Below, piece after piece: positions 7,711-16,059 of a stretch of DNA of 30,782 bases. The stretch covers positions 1 to 30,782 of the forward strand of contig JBGTIS010000146.1 of assembly GCA_041745535.1 (NCBI GenBank), given 5' to 3'. A model generated the notes under the pieces. The model ran no database searches. It had not been told where the DNA came from and worked only from the letters and a program-made list of their open reading frames with translations. Numbering within the stretch: the first letter of the stretch is position 1; every line of letters starts with the position of its first letter. A program made the translations under genes and the position numbers. Source of the DNA: JBGTIS01 sp041745535. Its GTDB lineage: Bacteria > Bacteroidota > Bacteroidia > Cytophagales > Cyclobacteriaceae.

Positions 7711-8970
7711 TTATGAATTGGGCTTCTCTTTTAGCAATTCATCCATCAGGGTATTAAAGTCACTTACAAATTCTTCATAATACACACCCGTACCGGGACC
7801 GCTAAAGCCGGTATGAATGCGCCGTACTTTGCCATTCTTGTCGATAAAAATAGTGGTAGGAAAAGAAAGCACCTGGTTGAGCATCGGCAGGGTTTCGGCA
7901 GCCTTTTCTTTGTCGGACACGCCGGCAATCAGGAAGTCGTACTGCACATCGAGTTTGTCAATCATCTTTTTTACCCGCTGGCTGGCATAGTCAAAATCAT
8001 CTTTCCGCTCGTATGCCAGGCCGATAATTTCTACCTTCTGATCCTGGTTTTTATTGTACCAGTTGGAAAGGAATTTGGTCTCGTCCATACAGTTGGGGCA
8101 CCACGTACCAAATATCTGTACAATTACTACCTTATCCTGGTATTTATCGGCCTGCAACGACACCGGTTCTCCTTCCAGATTGGGAAAAGTAAAGTCCAGT
8201 TGGTCGTACCCTTTTTTAATAAAAGTAAGCTGACTGGCATCGGGCAATTCGGCACTTTCATCGCGGTGTGCTACCCAGGTGGTATGGTAACTTTGGCCCG
8301 ACCAGAAGTCGCCCTGCAGGGTGCCATCTTCCTGCAAAGTAGCGCTGAACAAATACGCGTGTTCGCCGTCGAAAGCGCTCAGCCACATCTGGTTTCCAGT
8401 CGCGTTTCCATCCAGGTATCGGTAGTCGCCGGTGGTGGTTAAAAAGGTGCCGGAAAGCTCTTCATTTTTCTGGTTAAAAATGCCTATTGATACCAGCGAA
8501 TCTGGCGGACCATCCGCGAAATATACGGCCCATTTTCCATCAAAATTTCCGGCTTCCTCCTGCGATGTTTTTGCGAAACGGAAGGCATCTCCGTGCCGGG
8601 CGGTGAACGGAATTGTATAGTCTTCCGCATAATTTTTTGTCCAGTAACCTTCCAGTTTTTCGCCCTGAATTTTTGCCCGGATCTGGGTATCGAAAAAGTT
8701 CATCGGAATAAAAACAGAGTCGCCCGCTACCGAAATTTCGTCAAGGAGCAGTCGCTCTTCACCGTTGATCAGGTAGGCCTGATACCCCGAGTCGGGAGTA
8801 TGCATAATATCGAAATTAAAAGGCAACTGCTGGTTTTGCAGGTTGAGTTCGGCCCGCCACATACCGGTGGTCAACTGCTGTGTTTGTTGCTCTTGGGGCG
8901 AAGCACAATTCCACAAAATGAAGGAGAACAGCATAAGCAGATAGCCATAATTTTTTTTTCTTAACAGCAT
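7711..8970 (-). CDS. TlpA-like thiol-disulfide oxidoreductase lipoprotein
   Basis: The start is taken at the ATG at 8970 (419 residues) because it places a hydrophobic signal (about 8-20) just before Cys22 in ILWNC, a somewhat unusual lipobox with Asn at -1. Upstream in-frame codons to 9060 add 30 residues that would bury the signal. Residues about 35-240 form a beta-rich region with two similar-looking halves (ending in the repeated theme of an enzyme-free lipocalin-like barrel). The C-terminal 150 residues are a redoxin/TlpA thioredoxin fold: FGTWCPNC with C291 and C294 as redox pair, and LSFPTTIF with the cis-proline at 371. Probably reduces or rearranges disulfides in the periplasm or at a membrane surface. 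The partner is unknown. Confidence 0.88.
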   Translation of the reverse strand: MLLRKKNYGYLLMLFSFILWNCASPQEQQTQQLTTGMWRAELNLQNQQLPFNFDIMHTPDSGYQAYLINGEERLLLDEISVAGDSVFIPMNFFDTQIRAKIQGEKLEGYWTKNYAEDYTIPFTARHGDAFRFAKTSQEEAGNFDGKWAVYFADGPPDSLVSIGIFNQKNEELSGTFLTTTGDYRYLDGNATGNQMWLSAFDGEHAYLFSATLQEDGTLQGDFWSGQSYHTTWVAHRDESAELPDASQLTFIKKGYDQLDFTFPNLEGEPVSLQADKYQDKVVIVQIFGTWCPNCMDETKFLSNWYNKNQDQKVEIIGLAYERKDDFDYASQRVKKMIDKLDVQYDFLIAGVSDKEKAAETLPMLNQVLSFPTTIFIDKNGKVRRIHTGFSGPGTGVYYEEFVSDFNTLMDELLKEKPNS

Positions 8971-9313
8971 AAATAAGGAAGTAAGTTTAGGTAACTTAGT
9001 GAAGATTAAATTTTGAGTCTGAAAGTTTATTGTGAGAAAATAGTATCTGTTTATCCACAAAACTCCACTTTACTATAGGTTTACTCTCATCAACTGCATT
9101 CCGCAAACCAGGGTTTCAAATAAATCGCTATTAACTCCCGTTTTGTCTTATAAAAACTCAAGGAAAGAATAATGTTTATTATTAGTTTTGCCAGTTGCGA
9201 TAACTTGTATAACATAAAACTAACATAGGTTCGCGTGAAAAAGACTGTTTTGTACTTTTCTAATATAACACCCTGATAATGAGGATAATAATTGATTTTT
9301 TTTGTAAAAAAAC

Positions 9314-9338
9314 GTGGTAAAAAGTGGAGTTAAATGGA
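9314..9338 (+). promoter_or_regulatory. MraZ operator: three MraZ-box-like pentamers at 10-bp spacing
   Basis: GTGGT (9314-9318), GTGGA (9324-9328) and ATGGA (9334-9338) are separated by exactly five bases each. MraZ in other bacteria binds direct repeats of a TGGG- or GTGG-type pentamer with 10-bp period upstream of its own gene. The array ends 9 bp before the TAcaTTTG promoter element, so bound MraZ would block transcription of the dcw cluster. Confidence 0.7.
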
Positions 9339-9347
9339 TAGAATATA

Positions 9348-9355
9348 TACATTTG
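9348..9355 (+). promoter_or_regulatory. Bacteroidota -7 promoter element of the dcw cluster
   Basis: TACATTTG matches TAnnTTTG fully. It predicts transcription starting near 9362, downstream of the in-frame ATG at 9357 and about 25 nt before the ATG at 9387. This supports the 9387 start for mraZ. The 280 bp upstream (9061-9340) hold no gene I can support. Confidence 0.6.
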
Positions 9356-9386
9356 TATGAGTAGTGCGCGTTACTTACAAATTACA

Positions 9387-9902
9387 ATGGAATTTTTTAC
9401 TGGTCAATACAGATGTAAGCTAGACTCCAAAGGCAGGATTATTCTTCCTGCTAAGGTGAAGGCAATTTGGCCAGACAGTTCCGTAAACAAAATCATTTTA
9501 AGGCAGGGTCGAGAGCCCTGTTTGTTGATGTACACGCTGGATGTTTATCGGGAAATTATGGACGAGGTGAGAAAAAAGATAAAACGATTCGGTCAGCAGC
9601 ACAACAGTTACCGCCGCCATTTTTTCGGGGGTATTGCGGAATTAGATTTAGACAGTAATGGCCGCTTCCTGATTCCTAAAACCATTGGGGAGCATGCCAA
9701 AGTTTCGCGGGAAGTATTGTTGATAGGGATGGGCGATTGGCTTGAGATGTGGAATCCTACTTTATATAAACAATACATAACCGATCAGCCAGCGGATATC
9801 GCGGAACTGGAAGATGAACTATTTAACGACACACCAGAATATGGAAGAGAAGCAAGCCTGTTCCAGATATCACCAGCCGGTACTGCTCAGCGAGAGCATT
9901 GA
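9387..9902 (+). CDS. mraZ: Transcriptional regulator MraZ
   Basis: DNA-binding regulator of the dcw cluster, 171 residues from the ATG at 9387. The start is chosen because MEFFTGQYRCKLDSKGRI is the normal family N-terminus and because the ATG at 9357 would lie before the predicted transcription start. It has two AbrB/SpoVT-type swapped-hairpin halves: CKLDSKGRIILPAKVK near residues 9-24 and LDLDSNGRFLIPKTIG near 86-101. MraZ forms a ring-shaped oligomer that binds tandem pentamers; three such boxes lie at 9314-9338. The last 20 or so residues (after NDTPE) extend beyond the typical family end and overlap the start of rsmH by 62 bp. Confidence 0.95.
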   Translation: MEFFTGQYRCKLDSKGRIILPAKVKAIWPDSSVNKIILRQGREPCLLMYTLDVYREIMDEVRKKIKRFGQQHNSYRRHFFGGIAELDLDSNGRFLIPKTIGEHAKVSREVLLIGMGDWLEMWNPTLYKQYITDQPADIAELEDELFNDTPEYGREASLFQISPAGTAQREH

Positions 9903-10755
9903 GGGACTGGCAATTCGTGAAGATGGAGTTTATGTTGATCTTACTTTCGGAGGTGGCGGGCATAGCAGCGCGATCCTGGAAAAGTTAAAAAATGGTAAAC
10001 TTATCGTTTTTGATCAGGACCAGGAAGCCAGGCAAAATTCCGAAGGGCTGGACGTAACTTTTGTTGAAGCCAACTTCCGTTTTTTGAAGCGATATTTAAA
10101 GCTGTATGGTGTGGCGCAGGTGGACGGAATCCTGGCGGATTTAGGAGTTTCTTCCCACCAGATTGACGAAGCCGACAGAGGATTTTCAGTACGTTTTAAT
10201 GCCGACCTGGATATGCGTATGAGCAAAGATGTAACTTTAACTGCCAAGCAGGTAATTAACCAGTATAGCGAAGCCGAACTTCACAAAATATTCGGCATGT
10301 ACGGCGAGGTGAGGAACGCCAAAACGCTGGCCCGAACTATTGTTTCGGCCCGGGTGAATAAGCCATTGCATACGGTGGATGATCTGAAAGCGGTGCTGAA
10401 AAAAGCGGCTCCCAAAAACCGGGAGTTTAAATATTTCGCACAGGTGTTTCAGGCGCTTCGTATTGAGGTGAACGATGAGATGGGAGCCCTGGAAGAAATG
10501 CTCGGGCAGGCTGTTGAAGTGCTGAAGCCTGAAGGCCGGCTGGTGGTGATCGCTTACCACTCATTGGAAGACCGGCTGGTAAAAAACCTGATGCAAAAAG
10601 GCAACCTGAAAGGGGAAGAGGAAAAAGATTTTTATGGCAACATCATCAGGCCCCTGAAGCCTGTAACCCGGAAACCTATCCTGCCTTCGCGGGAAGAGCT
10701 GGCCAGGAACAACAGGGCGCGCAGTGCCAAATTAAGAATAGCGGAAAAATTGTAA
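9841..10755 (+). CDS. rsmH: 16S rRNA (cytosine-1402 N4) methyltransferase RsmH (MraW)
   Basis: SAM-dependent methylation of C1402 in the decoding centre of 16S rRNA. Taken from the ATG at 9841, giving 304 residues that begin MEEKQACSRYHQPVLL; an upstream ATG at 9814 would add nine residues and lengthen the overlap with mraZ. Seen: YHQPVLLSESIEGL at the N-terminus, the SAM-binding VDLTFGGGGHSSAIL (near 32-46), DGILADLGVSSHQID, DRGFS, and the C-terminal catalytic region with FQALRIEVNDE and VIAYHSLEDRLVK. All are classic RsmH signatures. It occupies the second place in the dcw cluster, six bases before ftsL. Confidence 0.96.
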   Translation: MEEKQACSRYHQPVLLSESIEGLAIREDGVYVDLTFGGGGHSSAILEKLKNGKLIVFDQDQEARQNSEGLDVTFVEANFRFLKRYLKLYGVAQVDGILADLGVSSHQIDEADRGFSVRFNADLDMRMSKDVTLTAKQVINQYSEAELHKIFGMYGEVRNAKTLARTIVSARVNKPLHTVDDLKAVLKKAAPKNREFKYFAQVFQALRIEVNDEMGALEEMLGQAVEVLKPEGRLVVIAYHSLEDRLVKNLMQKGNLKGEEEKDFYGNIIRPLKPVTRKPILPSREELARNNRARSAKLRIAEKL

Positions 10756-10761
10756 TCGGCT

Positions 10762-11151
10762 ATGGGAACAAAAAACACAGTACGCGTAAAAGCACCCGAA
10801 GGAAAGAGTTTCTTTTCGCGGATGGAAAAGCTTACCAGATTGGACCCTTCTTTCGAGAATGGTTTGCCCGTGCGCTCTATGCCTTATGTGATTTATATTA
10901 CCCTTATTGGTATATTATATATAGGCAATCTGCATTATGCAGACAGGACCATCCGGAAGATTAATAAACTGCAAATAGAAATTGAAGAGCTGCGGGCAGA
11001 TTATACTACGCTGAAGTCCGATTACATGAAAGACAGCAAGCAGTCGGAAGTAGCCAGAAAAGTGGAAGCCCTTGGTCTGGAGGAAAGTGTGGTACCCCCT
11101 TATAAAGTCGCGGTAAACAGTAATGAACTTAAAGCGTGGGACAATGAGTAA
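10762..11151 (+). CDS. ftsL: FtsL-like cell division protein
   Basis: A 129-residue bitopic membrane protein. The N-terminal 40 residues are cytoplasmic and basic, followed by one membrane segment (about 41-58) and then a heptad-like coiled coil (about 62-100, IRKINKLQIEIEELRADYTTL) on the periplasmic side. Sequence conservation in FtsL is low, so the assignment rests on topology, size and the fixed position between rsmH and ftsI in Bacteroidota dcw clusters. FtsL, with a DivIC/FtsB partner not seen here, activates the FtsW-FtsI septal synthase and binds FtsQ. Overlaps ftsI by 8 bp. Confidence 0.8.
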   Translation: MGTKNTVRVKAPEGKSFFSRMEKLTRLDPSFENGLPVRSMPYVIYITLIGILYIGNLHYADRTIRKINKLQIEIEELRADYTTLKSDYMKDSKQSEVARKVEALGLEESVVPPYKVAVNSNELKAWDNE

Positions 11152-13255
11152 GATGGGCGCTAAAAATTCCATATTGCTGCGGGTAAGAATCGCTTTTTTA
11201 TTCGTGTTTCTGGCTGCACTGGTCATTACTTTCCGGGTCATCGAAATTCAGTTTATAGAAGGAGATACCTGGAAGGAAAAAGCCAAAGAAATTAACCTAC
11301 AGGAAAGAACCGTAAAAGCGGTGCGTGGTAATATTTATGCTGAAGACGGAAGTCTGCTGGCAACTTCGCTTCCTTTTTATAAAATAGCTTTCGATCCTAC
11401 CGTGGCTGCCGATGAAGTGTATGCTGCCGGTATCGATTCGCTTTGCCACCTGCTGGCAGCCTTTTATAAAGACAAAAGTTACTGGGAATACAAAAAGCGC
11501 CTGAACACCGCCCGCAAACAAAATGTGCGGTACCTGGTGCTGGGTAATAAAAAAATTGACCATCTGGAGAAAAAAATGATCGCGCGGTGGCCTGTTTTCA
11601 GAAAGGGCAGAATGAGTGGTGGAATTATTTTCGAACAGGTGGATCTGCGTTACAAACCCTTCGGCTACCTGGGAGCACGCACGGTGGGGTTTGTGAATGA
11701 AAACGGCAAAGGTGCCGGACTGGAATATAGTTTTAACGCGCAACTTGCCGGAAAAGATGGCAAGGGGTTGTTTCAGAAAATGGCGGGGAATAACTGGAAA
11801 CCCATCTTTAGTGGTACCGAAGTAAAACCGGAAGAAGGGCTGGATATTGAAACTACCATCAATATTAACTTGCAGGATGTTACGCAGGCTGCTCTTTTTA
11901 AAGCCCTTGATGCTCATCAGGCTGATTATGGCTGTGCGGTGGTAATGGAAGTAAAAACCGGTGAAATTAAAGCCATCTCTAATCTGAGCAAATTAGATAA
12001 CAATGTGTATGCGGAAGTTTTCAACTATGCCGTAGGCGGACTTACCGAACCCGGATCCACTTTTAAGCTTGCCTCTATCATCGCTCTGCTGGAAAATACC
12101 TCACTTTCGCTCAACGACAGTATTGATGCCGGCGAGGGTCGTTATTCTTTTTACGACCGCACTATGACCGATCATAAGCCAGGTGGCTACGGCATGATTA
12201 GTGTGAAAGACGCGTTTTCCAAATCATCTAACATTGCCATTTCCCGGCTGGTAAATCAGTATTTTGGCATAAAGCCTCAAACCTATCTGGACTATCTGCA
12301 TGCCATGCATTTAGACCAGCCGGTAGGTTTTCAACTGATTGGTGAGAAAAATCCGGTAGTAAAGAAAGTTACGGACAAGTCGTGGAGTGGTACCACCCTA
12401 CCCTGGATGTCTATCGGTTACGAACTGGCGCTTACGCCGTTACAAACCCTTACTTTTTACAATGCGGTGGCCAACAATGGTAAAATGGTGCGGCCAGTAC
12501 TGGTAAAAAAGGTAAAAAGGGCCGATAAAGATATCAATGTATATCAGGGCGCTGTGCTGAACGAAAAGATCTGTTCTGATGAAACCCTGGCCAAAGTGAA
12601 AGTGCTGCTTGAGAGCGTAGTAGAAGAAGGTACAGCCAGCAACATCAGAAATACGCATTATAAAATAGCCGGAAAAACCGGAACGGCTAAAAAAATTGTG
12701 GACAGAAAATATACCAATACGTATTATACTTCTTTTGCGGGATATTTCCCGGCCAAAAATCCGAAGTATAGCTGCATTGTTATTATCGATAACCCGAAAG
12801 GTTACAACCAGTATGGCAGCGATGTAGCCGCTCCTGTTTTCAGAACCATTGCCGATAAGATTTATGCTACCGATGTAGACATGTACAAGTCAGTGCCTGC
12901 ACAGCATCAGCCACAGGCAGGTGTGTTTCCGGTAATACAGGCAGGCTATCATTACGATTTAACCAGAATCTGCAATGTATTGGGTATTGATAATCATTCG
13001 GCTGAAGGAGAAGACTGGGTGCGGGCCGAGCCGGAGCAAAATACCATACGATGGGCCAGTAACCGTGTTACAGCATCGTCCACGCAAAAAGTAATTCCCG
13101 ATGTACAAGGCATGACTTTGCGCGATGCGCTGTATGTGCTGGAAAACCGGGGCGTAAAAGTTTCCTATCAGGGCATGGGCCGGATAGTCAGGCAATCGCT
13201 GTTGCCAGGTAGTAAAATAGAAGGAGGAAGTCGCATTTATTTGAAATTAGAATAG
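11144..13255 (+). CDS. ftsI: Penicillin-binding protein, septal transpeptidase FtsI with C-terminal PASTA domain
   Basis: Cross-links septal peptidoglycan in the periplasm. From the ATG at 11144 it has 703 residues; an ATG at 11123 would add seven and lengthen the overlap with ftsL. One membrane anchor lies at about 11-33, and a pedestal domain contains VRGNIYAEDGSLLA. The transpeptidase domain carries the SxxK motif STFK (305-308, catalytic Ser305), the SxN motif SSN (361-363) and KTG (511-513). A single PASTA domain covers about 650-702 (VIPDVQGMTLRDALYVLENRG). Enterobacterial FtsI lacks PASTA, whereas Bacteroidota forms commonly have one. Partner of FtsW downstream. Confidence 0.95.
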   Translation: MSKMGAKNSILLRVRIAFLFVFLAALVITFRVIEIQFIEGDTWKEKAKEINLQERTVKAVRGNIYAEDGSLLATSLPFYKIAFDPTVAADEVYAAGIDSLCHLLAAFYKDKSYWEYKKRLNTARKQNVRYLVLGNKKIDHLEKKMIARWPVFRKGRMSGGIIFEQVDLRYKPFGYLGARTVGFVNENGKGAGLEYSFNAQLAGKDGKGLFQKMAGNNWKPIFSGTEVKPEEGLDIETTININLQDVTQAALFKALDAHQADYGCAVVMEVKTGEIKAISNLSKLDNNVYAEVFNYAVGGLTEPGSTFKLASIIALLENTSLSLNDSIDAGEGRYSFYDRTMTDHKPGGYGMISVKDAFSKSSNIAISRLVNQYFGIKPQTYLDYLHAMHLDQPVGFQLIGEKNPVVKKVTDKSWSGTTLPWMSIGYELALTPLQTLTFYNAVANNGKMVRPVLVKKVKRADKDINVYQGAVLNEKICSDETLAKVKVLLESVVEEGTASNIRNTHYKIAGKTGTAKKIVDRKYTNTYYTSFAGYFPAKNPKYSCIVIIDNPKGYNQYGSDVAAPVFRTIADKIYATDVDMYKSVPAQHQPQAGVFPVIQAGYHYDLTRICNVLGIDNHSAEGEDWVRAEPEQNTIRWASNRVTASSTQKVIPDVQGMTLRDALYVLENRGVKVSYQGMGRIVRQSLLPGSKIEGGSRIYLKLE

Positions 13256-13287
13256 AAAACAACATTAACCAAATAGATACTCGCTAA

Positions 13288-14760
13288 ATGAAGGAGTTAA
13301 AAGACCTGTTGTATAAAGTACCGTTGCTATCGGTGGTAGGAAAAACCAGCATCGCCATAGGCAATATCTGTTTCGATTCGCGCGAGGCAAAAGATAACAG
13401 TTTGTTTTTTGCCGTAAAGGGAACGCAGGTAGATGGTCATACCTTCATTGCTCAAACCATTAAAAGCGGAGCAATAGCCATTGTGTGCGAACAAATACCT
13501 GATACACAGGAAAGCCATGTAACTTATGTGCAGGTAGCCAGTAGTGCGGAAGCCTTGGCTATTGTTGCCGCTAACTTTTATGGTAACCCTTCTTCCAAAA
13601 TGCAGGTAGTAGCTATTACCGGCACTAATGGCAAAACTACAGTAGTTACTTTACTGCATCAGCTGTTTATAAAAATGGGTTACAATACCGGCTTACTTTC
13701 TACGGTAGTAAACAAAATAAACGATAACGTAATTCCGGCTACCCATACCACGCCCGACCCTATTCAGCTGAACCGGCTTTTAAGTGAGATGATAAAAGCA
13801 GGATGTACGCACTGTTTTATGGAAGCCAGCTCGCATGCCATTGCGCAGCACCGGGTAACCGGTCTTCAGTTTGCCGGCGCGGTATTTACCAACATTACCC
13901 ACGATCATCTGGATTACCATGAGACCTTCGAAAACTATATCAATGCCAAGAAACTGCTGTTCGATAACCTGTCGCCTTCTGCTTTCGCATTGGTAAATAT
14001 CGATGACAAAAGAGGGAAAATTATGCTGCAGAATACCAAAGCCGCCAAAAAGACTTTCTCTCTGAAAAGTGTGAGCGACTACAAAGCCAAAGTGATTTCC
14101 AGTTCATTGCAGGGATTGGAACTGGAAATAGGAAGTAAAGACAAACCTGCCAGAGAAGTTTGGTTTACACTGATTGGCGATTTTAATGCCTATAATCTGT
14201 TGTCGGTGTATGGTGTGGCTGCTTTACTGGGAGAAGATGAAGAAGAAATCCTGACGCGGCTTTCTGATGTACAACCCGCTCCGGGCCGGTTCGAACAACT
14301 GATTTCTTCAACCGGTATTACCGCGATTGTAGATTATGCCCATACGCCTGATGCACTGAAAAATGTGCTGGAAACTATTCAGAAAGTACGGTCTAAAAAC
14401 GAAACGGTAATTTGTGTGGTAGGCTGTGGCGGCGACCGCGATAAAACAAAGCGGCCTGAAATGGCAGCCATCGCCGCCCAATTGAGCGATAAAGTGATTC
14501 TGACATCGGATAATCCGAGAAGCGAAGATCCGGAAAAAATTATAGAAGATATGAAGCGGGGAATCAGTCCGGCGTTTACAAAAAAAACCCTGGCCATTAC
14601 TAACCGGAAAGAAGCGATAAAAACAGCTATTATGATGGCACAGCAAAATGATATCATTCTGGTAGCTGGAAAAGGACATGAGCCTTATCAGGAAATTAAA
14701 GGCGTAAAACACGATTTTGACGATAAAAAGGTGGTAGCGGAAATATTCGCGAATTTATAA
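13288..14760 (+). CDS. murE: UDP-MurNAc-tripeptide synthetase MurE (meso-DAP adding)
   Basis: ATP-dependent ligase that adds the third amino acid to UDP-MurNAc-L-Ala-D-Glu in the cytoplasm. 490 residues, normal length. Seen: the P-loop GTNGKTT (112-118), THTTPDP (152-158) for the UDP-MurNAc dipeptide, the NAKKLLF segment (219-225) with the lysine expected to be carbamylated, VDYAHTPDAL (348-357), and DNPRSEDP (408-415). The DNPR sequence is the known marker for meso-diaminopimelate as substrate; lysine-adding enzymes differ here. The next ligase of the pathway is usually found two genes on as murD, but it is absent from this cluster. A short hairpin (14774-14786) lies in the 40-bp gap before mraY. 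Confidence 0.96.
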   Translation: MKELKDLLYKVPLLSVVGKTSIAIGNICFDSREAKDNSLFFAVKGTQVDGHTFIAQTIKSGAIAIVCEQIPDTQESHVTYVQVASSAEALAIVAANFYGNPSSKMQVVAITGTNGKTTVVTLLHQLFIKMGYNTGLLSTVVNKINDNVIPATHTTPDPIQLNRLLSEMIKAGCTHCFMEASSHAIAQHRVTGLQFAGAVFTNITHDHLDYHETFENYINAKKLLFDNLSPSAFALVNIDDKRGKIMLQNTKAAKKTFSLKSVSDYKAKVISSSLQGLELEIGSKDKPAREVWFTLIGDFNAYNLLSVYGVAALLGEDEEEILTRLSDVQPAPGRFEQLISSTGITAIVDYAHTPDALKNVLETIQKVRSKNETVICVVGCGGDRDKTKRPEMAAIAAQLSDKVILTSDNPRSEDPEKIIEDMKRGISPAFTKKTLAITNRKEAIKTAIMMAQQNDIILVAGKGHEPYQEIKGVKHDFDDKKVVAEIFANL

Positions 14761-14800
14761 ATAAAATATTAATCGGTTTTTAACCGCAACGATCAACCTA

Positions 14801-16036
14801 ATGCTCTATTACTTATTTGATTATTTAAACAGACAATTCGATTTTCCCGGAGCTGGGGTTTTCCAGTATATTTCGTTCCGTACGGGCATGTCTGTGCTGG
14901 TGTCGTTGCTTATTACCATTACTTTAGGGAAAAAGCTGATCAGACTGCTGCGCAGAAAGCAGGTAGGAGAAAGTATTCGCGAACTAGGCCTGGAAGGGCA
15001 AAACGCAAAGCAGGGTACCCCTACCATGGGCGGTATTATTATACTGGGCGCCATCGTCATTCCTACTCTGTTATTCGGACAACTTGAAAATATATATGTG
15101 GTGCTGATGTTGGTTGCCACGGTTTGGCTGGGTATCATTGGCTTTTTGGACGATTATATTAAAGTATTTAAAAAGAATAAAGAAGGACTGGCCGGTAGGT
15201 TCAAAATTGTAGGACAGGTAGGATTGGGTTTAATTGTAGGACTTACCCTTTATTTCAGCAGCGATGTGGTAATTCGTGAATTTGATGCCACCGTTCCTAT
15301 TACCATTGATGGCATAGATAACCTGGGAGAAGATATTTCTAATATGATTTATGTAGACCTGAAATCCGCTAAAACCACAATTCCTTTCTTCAAAAATAAT
15401 GAGCTGAACTACGACACTTTCGCCTCACTGTTTTTGCCCGATAATTTAACATGGATATTGTATGTGCTTGTGGTAGTGTTCATTGTTACGGCGGTATCCA
15501 ATGGCGCTAACCTTACCGATGGCCTCGATGGGCTGGCCGCCGGCACCTCTGCGATTATAGGAATTATTCTGGCCATATTCGCTTACGTTTCGGGTAATGT
15601 TAATTTTTCTCAGTACCTGGACATTATGTACATTCCCAATATTGGTGAGCTGGTAATTTTTGTGGGCGCGTTTGTAGGCGCCTGTATTGGGTTTCTGTGG
15701 TACAATTCTTTTCCCGCGCAGGTGTTCATGGGCGATACGGGAAGTTTGGCCATCGGTGGTATTATTGCCGTACTGGCGCTTACAGTAAGAAAAGAACTTT
15801 TACTGCCCTTAATGTGCGGAGTTTTTCTTATAGAAAATCTATCAGTAGTACTACAGGTATCTTATTTTAAATATACGAAGCGTAAATACGGCGAAGGCAG
15901 GCGCATTTTCAGAATGTCGCCTTTGCATCATCATTATCAGAAGAAAGGCATGCATGAAGCAAAAATTGTTACCCGGTTCTGGCTGATTGGTATTCTGCTG
16001 GCCATCTTAACCCTGGCAACATTAAAACTTAGGTAA
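14801..16036 (+). CDS. mraY: Phospho-MurNAc-pentapeptide transferase MraY
   Basis: Polytopic inner-membrane enzyme that moves phospho-MurNAc-pentapeptide to undecaprenyl phosphate, giving lipid I. 411 residues, against about 360 in E. coli. The difference is mainly an insert at about 155-215 (from VIREFDATV to FLPDNLTW), as in other Bacteroidota. Seen: GTPTMGGIII (72-81), the catalytic Asp-rich FLDDYIK (115-121), NLTDGLDGLAAG (237-248), FMGDTGSLAIGG (309-320) and the PLHHHYQ loop (374-380). About ten membrane segments are apparent. In most dcw clusters murD follows; here ftsW follows after 23 bp. Confidence 0.96.
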   Translation: MLYYLFDYLNRQFDFPGAGVFQYISFRTGMSVLVSLLITITLGKKLIRLLRRKQVGESIRELGLEGQNAKQGTPTMGGIIILGAIVIPTLLFGQLENIYVVLMLVATVWLGIIGFLDDYIKVFKKNKEGLAGRFKIVGQVGLGLIVGLTLYFSSDVVIREFDATVPITIDGIDNLGEDISNMIYVDLKSAKTTIPFFKNNELNYDTFASLFLPDNLTWILYVLVVVFIVTAVSNGANLTDGLDGLAAGTSAIIGIILAIFAYVSGNVNFSQYLDIMYIPNIGELVIFVGAFVGACIGFLWYNSFPAQVFMGDTGSLAIGGIIAVLALTVRKELLLPLMCGVFLIENLSVVLQVSYFKYTKRKYGEGRRIFRMSPLHHHYQKKGMHEAKIVTRFWLIGILLAILTLATLKLR

Positions 16037-16059
16037 TAAAAAAATAAAAGAGAACGCAA

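Noticed and set aside
11297..11917. 206-codon minus-strand frame within ftsI
   Set aside because: Antisense of the FtsI pedestal region; no start context or conserved motif.
14774..14786. Small hairpin CGGTT-TTT-AACCG between murE and mraY
   Set aside because: Five-base stem without a U-tract inside an apparent operon; too weak to call a terminator or regulator.
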